From Datura wrightii (lineage: Eukaryota > Streptophyta > Magnoliopsida > Solanales > Solanaceae): DNA of 64,000 nt. A model generated the notes under the pieces. The model saw only the letters and a program-made list of their open reading frames with translations, did no database searches and was not told the DNA's origin. Of this stretch, positions 56,401-64,000 are shown piece after piece; position 1 is the first letter of the stretch; every line of letters starts with the position of its first letter. Location: the NCBI GenBank assembly GCA_035772735.1, contig JASDFA010000006.1, positions 27,259,501 through 27,323,500 of the forward strand. The letters run 5' to 3'. Both the position numbers and the translations under genes were made by a program.

Positions 56401-59052
56401 GGCTACTGGTTGCTAAGGTAATCTTGAACAACTATCTGCACACCATGTGCCCGCATCTGATCAGGGGGGTCCTGATATTGATCATGACCTCTAACAATCT
56501 GGCTGCATAACCTTAAGTAACTGAATAGTCGAATGACCCGAATGCGGCAGTAGTCTAGCAATGTTCTAACTGTCCTACTTGAGTACTTATAGTTCGTGCA
56601 TAACCGCAAACTCGTGGGCATCTAACTGCTCTGTTATTTTGCTGAAACCACTGTAAGGCTGGACTTATTCAACTTACTCCCAGGCGATCAATCTCTGAAC
56701 CTTCACGGGGAGTCTACTGATCCCCTGATCTTAATAAACACTGTGCTAGCAGGGTACTATCAATTTCTTATGCCTTGTGTGTATCCACTTGGATTTATAC
56801 TGCTATTCTGGAGAATTCTCAGTCTTATGAGTTATTCTGTAAATACTGGCCTTCTGCTAGGGCTCTGTATCTAAATATCTTACAAAAACCAGCTGAAATA
56901 CTAGTCTGTCGCTGACTACTGATGTGGACCCTTCCCTGGGGTACCCACGGGTATTCTGACTGGGGCGGCCGGCTGACTTATGGGGTGTTTCGCATAATAA
57001 CTGCTAGGTTGGCTACGGCCGACTGTTGCCTATAAGGCTGGGAAAACGACGTATGACCACTTAACATGCTAGAACAATTCTGATATTGCTAACCTCTGAA
57101 ATTTGCCCATTCGGCCTCTAATCCGGGTTCTAGCACATGCGCTACTGTTACCGATCTTCAGGGATGCCTCCCTGCTAATACAGGCGCCAGCTGGTCAATA
57201 GACCGTCTAACTGCGCCCTTATTATCTAGCCATCTGTTTTAGGCCATTAATTCTAGTAAGCTCCTAGAGCCTAGATCCGACAACAACACATGAATCTATC
57301 AACTTAATAACTGAGAACTGAGATAGTTTTTATGACTTCATACGTAACTCACACTTAATCCACCCTCTCACTTCTTCTTTTCTTTCTTTCTTCTCCCTCT
57401 TTCTTCTCCTTTTTTTTTTTTTTTTTTTTTTTTTTTGGTCCCCCAATGCAATTTGTATAGGCTTTCTATTACTAATCAGCATCTGTGATTGTAGCCCTTA
57501 TAGGCAGCCACTCACAACATATCTATGATCTGTATACATATATATCGCTAGCTACGTACAATATGTACTGATTTCTGCGGTAGTTCATAATCTCTGACAG
57601 GTTCTGCTGAGTCTCACATCGTACATGATACATTGCTTCTACAGCCTAATACCATCTCTTGCCCTGACTTATCATTTCATTGCATTGTCACCCCATTCTG
57701 AAAGTAACAAACATAAACATTCTAGTTATCGTCTGCTATTTAAAATTCCGCCACTCTTGCGATGTGGGGGTCGACATTTGAATCCTGTAGCCTTACTAAG
57801 CATATGCTAAGAGCCCATGTCTATCTGCTGGGCCTTATCTCTAGGCCACACTAGATTAGAATTGCTGTATCAGTAACTTCTTAACTTTTCCATAGCGGAC
57901 ATACTGCGGTATTCTGAACCGCGATCTTACTGTCAGCACGAAGCTTAATCCTTAATACAATACTTTATCAATCCGGGGTAGTTCTAATTTCCCCACAAGA
58001 TCTGACATTCCTGCTTCTTCCTCTCATCTTGCTTAAACTGAACTCTAGAGTTCAAGGTACCTGCCTTTCGTTACTAATGAGATTACTGATCAAGCCTCGG
58101 CCTATACTTCTTCTGACGTATATTCAAGCCCATCTGATTCACATGACCTCTATATCTTTCGATGTTACAACTAGATCATAACTATAATCTTACAGGTATA
58201 TCTTGCTATCTGTTAGCGTATATGGCGGACTTGGCCTTTTTCTGACTCAAACTTGACTATTATTAGGCATTCATCACTAGCAGGTCTGTTACCCCTACTT
58301 CGGGTAAGCTAACAGTCTTACTTTCTCTACTGGCTTATTGTCATAAGGGTCTGCACAACTTACGTAATCTTAGGGGCTCTTTATACTTTCTAACACTTAC
58401 TAGGATCAATCAACCCATCTTTACTTACTGCATGCTTTGGTAACCCCATCTCTATGCCCTTCTACTATACTGGTATCAAAACCAAAAGGTGGGAATAGCC
58501 CTTTTCTTATTGCAACAAGTAAAAGCATTTAACTATATCAAACCCAAAAAGATGTATTTGGGATTCCTGCATTTCCCTCTCTTTCTTATACTTACCTGGT
58601 GGTCTGACATTATCTGTAATCATAATCAGATCTCATATAACTAATAAATAATTCAACTCACTTATACATTATACTTCTGACTTCCTATTCTGACGTTATC
58701 AACGTATACTGGGAGTAATGCCAATAAAGGTATCACGCTGGGAGGTCTCTGATACCTCCTCCTGCTGCTGTAGTTATCATGTAACTGATTGATGCTCTCT
58801 TCCATTGCTATTTCTGATCTTCTGCCTGTGATAGGGTAATGCTGATCTGCCTTTGTATCTGTAATCAGAGAATACGGTAAGTTCTCAGGGACTCAACCCT
58901 ATACTGTACCGCTCTAAAGCACGACTGACTGAGAAAGAAGGGTAACCATCATATCATGCCTCGCAGCCTCCTGCCTATAGTATGTGGTGCACAACAGATC
59001 CATAGACAAGACTCTACTTAGCACGGCTTGCAGACTCCCTGGGATACGACCT
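56401..59052 (-). pseudogene. Gypsy gag, protease and RT start, very decayed, with a 26-T run
   Basis: By position this must contain gag, protease and the RT fingers. I can follow no continuous domain. A pure run of 26 T (57411-57436; A on the coding strand), preceded by CT-rich sequence, lies near its middle. The first 150 bases after the primer site (GTATCCCAGGGAGTCTGCAA, GCATGATATGATGG) match the same place at 26056-26170 in the other gypsy element. Confidence 0.6.
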
Positions 59053-59065
59053 GCTCTGATACCAA
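59053..59065 (-). promoter_or_regulatory. Primer-binding site of the complete gypsy element
   Basis: The minus strand reads TTGGTATCAGAGC three to four bases after the end of the 5' LTR, complementary to the 3' end of initiator tRNA-Met. Confidence 0.93.
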
Positions 59066-59068
59066 GTT

Positions 59069-61641
59069 TGTCACACCCCGCCTTGGGGGGTATGACTGGC
59101 ACCTGGTGCCCTACTAGGACCTGACCTGCTGGACTGTTAAGTCTGGGCACATCTGGTGTCTGGCTGGCTCTAACTCATATTTCTGGAAACAAAGGGCTAT
59201 ATAACGGCTGTAAATACAGCCCCCGGCCCATTGGCCTATAGCCTTCTGTACCTGTACTAGCAGCTGACCAGAAACATACTAATTCAGAGGAACCTATGCG
59301 GGCCGACAAGGCCACCATGCTGTCTAGTTATCTGCAACTCAATCATAACGCATGAAAAGAACTACATGACCGGCAAGGTCACCACTACTGGCAAACTATG
59401 GCCCCACACGGCCATCATAAAATGAAGAAAGAGTAAAGGCAACTATACCACTGCACGGCCCCACACGACCGGCTCATCTGACCACAGGGAATATATACAG
59501 ACTGCAAGCCTCTAGGAATGGTAATAGAACTGATCGGGACAGGGCCCCGACCTACCCGTACTATATAACAAAAGAACTAAAATACACCTCTGGAATTTAG
59601 TCTCCGGATGACAGGAGCTGAATACTTGATCGCTGACAGGAATCACGTAATGTCACCTGCTCGTCTATAAGTACCTGCAGGCAAGTAATGCAGCGCCCCA
59701 TCGGGCGTCAGTACCGCTGGTACTGAGTATGTAAAGCAATAACTGAAGCAAAATCTGAATACAATAATATAACTGAAGAAACTGAAGTAGAGAGAATAGA
59801 CTAACTGTCTGATAATGTAAATCATACCTTCTCTCAATCTTTACTGGGAAGGATAAGAGTCATACCTGAAAACGTATCGTGTTACTGCTGATCTACTTGT
59901 ATCTAACATAACATGGCATAACATGAAATAACATAACATAGCACACACAAACCTTACCCGGCCCCCATAAGCCGGGAGGTACAATCAACACAGAATCTAT
60001 GCCCCTACCCCGGTCATCCCATCTCCTATAGTGGCTGTAAGCATCCTGCCGGTCCCTGGGTATGCACTTGGGCATGCTGAGCCCCTGACTATAACTGTAT
60101 CTGAGTTCGAAGGACTCTAAATCAACACCCCGGGCGTACCCGCTCGACGGGGGTGTATAAGGGCCGACCAAGACACAATATGGGGAAACTGGCATCCCAT
60201 CTTCGTCCCCTTGCGAGATGGCATATCACTCCGTAGAGCGACGTATCCTCGTCCTCTGGCGGACGAGTCGATACAACTATTAACCCTGGGCGGTCAGGGA
60301 TGCTAGGTAATCCAACCCCAATCAATACAATGGTCTCAACTAATCATGTTGTCTGTGAATCTCATAAACTAGGACTAATAGGTGTAAGGTACCGTATAAA
60401 TCACATACTAAGCTAATAATAGTAATCTGTAAGTGTCTGATACATGCTGAGACAGGTAAGTATAAATATAAATATAGCCTCCTGTCAAACAGTACTGGGT
60501 AAAGTTATACGAGGAGGTGTTTCTGCTGGAAACTATACTGTTTACTAAGTTTCTGTGTTAACATAATTTCCTATTTCTGACATGCTTTCTAAACCATATA
60601 TAGTTACTATTCTATATCTGGAATGCTTTACTGATACTGTACTACCTTGCGAGGTTTCAGCTAAACACAACAATATCGTAACATGGCATATTACATCACA
60701 TACTGAATATACTGGGCAACCTTAACCACTTACGCCCGAATCTATATCGTACGGATAGGTATCGTACACGTTACAACCCAAAACTTCTCATATTGCACCA
60801 ATATTCAAAATAACACGATAATCGATTTCTAAACATGCAACTGGTCTGTAAATTACTATACTGCTTCGAGGTTACTCAACTTGCCGAGGAAACTTAACTT
60901 TACATACCTTATCTCTGAGCTATTTGTCTGTCGGGCGGAACTCGGCCGGTACTTCAACTATTTTCTCCCAACTGCATTCATAAACATATCAATTAACACA
61001 AAATACAACTTTATTTCAAAAGGCAACGTCACTTTCGATATAATTTATAGCCTAAACTTCGGCTTATCGAAAGACGGCCAGAAACTCGCTATTTTTCAGC
61101 GGCCCGGAAGGGAGAAATATTCACTTCTCAGCTAGGAACACATAGACACTAATTTAGAGCAATTCCACTTACCTTAGCTCGGTGGCTCGACGATTCATCG
61201 GCCGTATTTTACGAAACTGAATCCGTAGGAATGCCCTCTGCTGCTAAATACTTCGGTATCTGGGACTAATTTGAGTTTGGGCAGCGTTTGGCAGTGTAAT
61301 CGGACGAAAATTATTTAATTTTCTTCGTTCCTTTTCTCCCTCTGCCGGTTGCCCTCTGTTCTCTGGAAATTTAAAGGATTTTTATCAATTAAAACCGAAG
61401 TGGGGCTTTATATACTTGGGCCTGGACAAGGCCAATGTGTCACGGAGCCAACGCGGAGGCTCCTCCTCCGTGACACGCTGCCATCGCGGAGGGGCTCTGC
61501 CTCGGCTCCTTCCGCGATGGTTCGACAGGCTTCTCGTCCGATCTTTCCCCGGGCCTTTCTCCCACACGTATGGCCTTCAAATATGCTTAACCAACGTGGG
61601 AATAGGTCATCTAAGTACCGGGGATTCTACGGGGTATAACA
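59069..61641 (-). repeat. 5' LTR of the complete gypsy element
   Basis: 2573 bp, about 98% identical by eye to 51827-54399. Matching ORFs in the two LTRs (for example 52650/59893 and 53639/60881) are LTR readings, not genes. Confidence 0.95.
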
Positions 61642-61945
61642 CCTTTTGCCTCCATTTTTGAAGTACTTTTTTGAGACTTTTGCTAGAAAATTTAAAGATC
61701 ATTCTGCATATTTTAAAAAATCAAAAATCGAGTCTATTGTTTGATTCGTTATCGTTCTTCGAATTCGACGAAATTATTAGTGTTTGAGATACTGCTACAC
61801 CATTAACAGGTTAATCCATTTTATCCTCAAAGGAAGTAATCCAAAAACATCGAGTACAGTGAGGGGATTAAATTCCTTAAGAACACATAGTGAATTCTGT
61901 GGACTCAGATATTATTCTTTTCTTGTTTTACATATTTGAACACAG
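61642..61945 (+). mobile_element. Continuation of the older LTR-like sequence
   Basis: Begins with the second CCTTT and GCCTCCATTTTTGAAG, joining 51826 once the gypsy element is removed. It looks like an R-U5 leader and has no ORF. The right end is undefined. Confidence 0.45.
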
Positions 61946-61949
61946 GCCA

Positions 61950-62220
61950 CAACAGTTTCAAAATAAGTGGTGTTTTAGATTTTTCATTTTGTTTCAAAAT
62001 AAATGGTGTTTCACATTATCAAGAAGGCATTAATGATGTTCTTTCAATTTTACCCTTATATAAATGAAGAAAGATTTAGAAACTACTAAAGAGCTACATC
62101 TTTTTCAAAATATTTATTAAGGGTAAGTTAGTAAAAATGTATTTTACTTTCTAGAAATGAGTCATTTCTTAAGGGTTTGTCCAAACTAAAAATACCACTT
62201 ATTTTAAAACGAAGGAAAGT
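61950..62220. mobile_element. MITE with ~22-bp inverted ends
   Basis: GTTTCAAAATAAGTGGTGTTTT (61948-61971; spaced here by eye) faces its reverse complement AAAATACCACTTATTTTAAAAC near 62189-62211. A second internal GTTTCAAAATAAATGGTGTTT starts about 61991. The pattern resembles Stowaway/Tc1-mariner MITEs. Confidence 0.6.
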
Positions 62221-62549
62221 AATTTTTAGTTAGCCATCATTTAATGAACTTTTAAAAATAAAATAGTTACTAATTCGTAAGTCATTTTACTACTCAAATA
62301 TAGTATATGTGTAATATAGATATTCTAAAGCTTCTTTTCTAATTAATCTATACTATTAAAAGCACAACGATTTTTAATTAAAAATATTTATTAAATTTTT
62401 TGTCCTTTGTAAAAAATATTTATAATAGATAAAATTATTATTTATTAGAAAGCTTGTTAGTTAATTATTATTTAAATATTAGTTTAATATTAGGACTTTA
62501 AAATTAACTAAAGTTGTAACTATTAAATCTTTACTTCTTTGCACAAATC

Positions 62550-62796
62550 GTTTTTGTCGAATTCGATTTATAAATCATGCATGTAGAATGAAGTGTAAAT
62601 CGTGTTTGTAGAATGTGATTTATAAGCATATTTGTGGAATGAGATTTATAAATCATGCTTCTCAAAAAGCAATTTATAAATCGTGTTTGTCAAATGCAAT
62701 TTATAAAAAGTATTTGGAGAATTCGATTTATAAGTCATGTTGGGCTGAGGCGGATGCAATTTCAAAATAGTATTTGCGGAATGAAATTTATATGTT
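62550..62796 (+). repeat. Degenerate ~27-bp tandem array, about nine units
   Basis: The unit TTTGTRGAATGNGATTTATA + AATCATG is repeated with substitutions (starts near 62551, 62580, 62605, 62631, 62659, 62686, 62713, 62740, 62772). The units are contiguous and AT-rich. Bases 62221-62549 and 62797-63080 are AT-rich with nothing else visible. Confidence 0.75.
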
Positions 62797-63089
62797 ACAA
62801 ATTCTATCATTTAAAACTTTAAAATCAATTACAATTTTGTTAACTTATAGCAATTCTTTCTCCATTAAACTAACTAATCATTAATGACAATAATTCTCTT
62901 CTTTATATTCTTCTTTCGATTAATCGAATGTTCTTGTTATTCACTCTCTTTAGTTAAATTTACATTATTCTTTCGTTTTAATTTATATGAAGATGTTTTA
63001 TTAGACACATAGGGCCATAGTGAGTTTTGTTAGATCGAGGTTGTGAGGACCGTCTTGAGTTACTATGCACTGCAATCATTAGCAATCAG

Positions 63090-63959
63090 ATAGTGGAACA
63101 TATTGTTTGTACCTGTCGAGGCTTATGGGGGCCTAGGTAGGTTACTCTTGTATGGGTTGTACCTTCCAGGCTTATGGGGCCCGGTTAGGTTCTTATTTGT
63201 ATATATGTGTCCCTTGTTGATTAGATACTACAGATGGTGAGATCGTTCAGGTTAAACTCTTGCCCTTTTGTATGATTATTTCAGTTCTTCAGCTCTTATT
63301 CAGCTATTACTGTACTGCCTTACGTATTCGGTACATATTATACTGACGCCCTCCCTGGGCGCTGCATTACTTTCCTGCAGGTGTGGATAGGCACAGGCCA
63401 TGACCTTCGTAGCTTCAAGCCAGGGTTAGCAGCACAGTCAGCTCCCTTCCTCCGGAGCTAATAGTTAGAAGGTTTGCTATTTTGATTGTTCAATTTATGG
63501 GTAGATCGAGGCCCTGTCTCGACCACTATTCTACTCCTAGAGGTTTGCAGATGTACAGTTCCCTGTGGTTAGACTGTTGTTGGCCGTGGGGCCCAGATGT
63601 ATGTTTCATTTTGTGATGACGGTCGTGTGGGGCCTTGTTTAGCTGTTGGATAGTGGCCTTATCGGCTATAGTATATGTAAGTCGCTTGATTTTCATCACA
63701 GTCATAACTAGACATCATGGTGGTCTTGTCGGCCCCCATAGGATTCCCTAATATTATTTGTTTCTGGGTAGCTGTTTTATTTTACAAGTGGCTATGCGGC
63801 CTTGTCAGCCAGGGGCTATGTTTACAATCGAGATATAGTCCGTTGTTTTCTTGAGTTGAGAAGTAAGTTTGCACCAGAAGTGCATAAATCCAGTCAGATC
63901 AGTCCAGACCCTAGTAGGGCACCAGGTGCCAGTCATACCCCCCAAGGCGGGACGTGACA
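63090..63959 (+). mobile_element. 3' part of a gypsy LTR, 5'-truncated
   Basis: The GC-rich U5-like block (GGCTTATGGGGGCC..., about 63120) runs to the standard terminus CATACCCCCCAAGGCGGGAC + GTGACA, with the palindrome GGCACCAGGTGCC at 63918-63930. The upstream limit is unclear; a start near 63000 is possible. Confidence 0.8.
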
Positions 63960-64000
63960 GTGGTAGTACACAAAATTAATTGAGAGCGCCGGAAAAGCTA
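63960..64000 (+). mobile_element. Start of a second copy of the 5338-9104 Copia family
   Basis: GGTAGTACACAAAATTAATTGAGAGCGCCGGAAAAGCTA (shown for position, two runs of under 20: GGTAGTACACAAAATTAAT and TGAGAGCGCCGGAAAAGCT) matches 6401-6440 of the left Copia with a few changes. The gypsy LTR is therefore inserted in, or abutting, the interior of another copy. Confidence 0.75.

Larger units (their letters stand above)
51827..61641 (-). mobile_element. Complete Ty3/gypsy element with 2573-bp LTRs, TSD CCTTT
   Basis: Both LTRs run TGTCACACCCC...GGGGTATAACA and are 2573 bp long. The 5-bp target CCTTT is present at 51822-51826 and 61642-61646. Read on the minus strand: 5' LTR 61641-59069, initiator tRNA-Met primer site, gag-pol remains in gypsy order (RT, RNase H, integrase), polypurine tract, 3' LTR 54399-51827. 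By eye the LTRs differ at about 50 positions (about 2%). The integrase is most like the Tekay/Del chromovirus type. The interior (4669 bp) has many stops, so the copy could not have supplied its own proteins in this form. Confidence 0.96.

Overview
The window is plant nuclear DNA, and the repeat types point to the nightshade family (Solanaceae). It is AT-rich, gene-poor and built mostly of nested transposable elements. I find two host genes that look functional. One is a 106-codon small basic protein gene on the + strand (12349-12669). The other is a four-exon gene on the - strand (45025-49991) for a two-on-two (truncated) haemoglobin of the plant GLB3/AHB3 type. Nearly everything else of any size is a mobile element or its decay product. 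The family assignment rests on the repeats: a tRNA-derived SINE, a hAT MITE with GGGGCGGAG-type ends, Ty3/gypsy LTRs of 2-3.3 kb starting TGTYAYACCCC, and RTE-type LINE tails. These look Solanaceae-like from memory and were not checked by search.

Left part (1-16.7 kb). A broken plant transposon-domain ORF (1-1000) is followed by an old solo gypsy LTR (1208-3903) and a SIRE-like Copia LTR remnant. A compact Copia element (5338-9104) has LTRs that look identical but a wrecked interior. Next come AT-rich intergenic DNA with MITE relics, the small-protein gene, a non-autonomous hAT element, a Stowaway-like MITE, a SINE with a perfect target duplication, and a LINE reverse-transcriptase fossil.

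Middle (16.7-41 kb). One Copia element spans 24.2 kb because it has been hit at least four times. A hAT MITE sits in its 5' LTR, a solo gypsy LTR in gag, and a rearranged tandem gypsy (itself carrying another solo LTR) at the integrase/RT boundary. A PIF/Harbinger transposon with transposase and Myb-like ORFs sits in its 3' LTR. Target-site duplications support each boundary except those of the gypsy in pol.

Right part. A 2.35-kb Helitron (41054-43407) carries an intron-containing replication protein A (RPA) OB-fold gene fragment. LINE debris and the haemoglobin gene follow; the gene's 3.5-kb second intron holds a RTE LINE end. A complete gypsy element (51827-61641, - strand, TSD CCTTT) has 2573-bp LTRs about 98% identical around a decayed gag-pol, and it landed about 10 bp downstream of the TATA box of an older LTR-like sequence. 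The window ends with MITE and tandem-repeat DNA, another gypsy LTR end, and the start of a second copy of the 5338-9104 Copia family.

I see no operon, CRISPR array, phage or other prokaryotic system. The most informative observations are the datable nesting order, the young-LTR/dead-interior elements, and the RPA-bearing Helitron.
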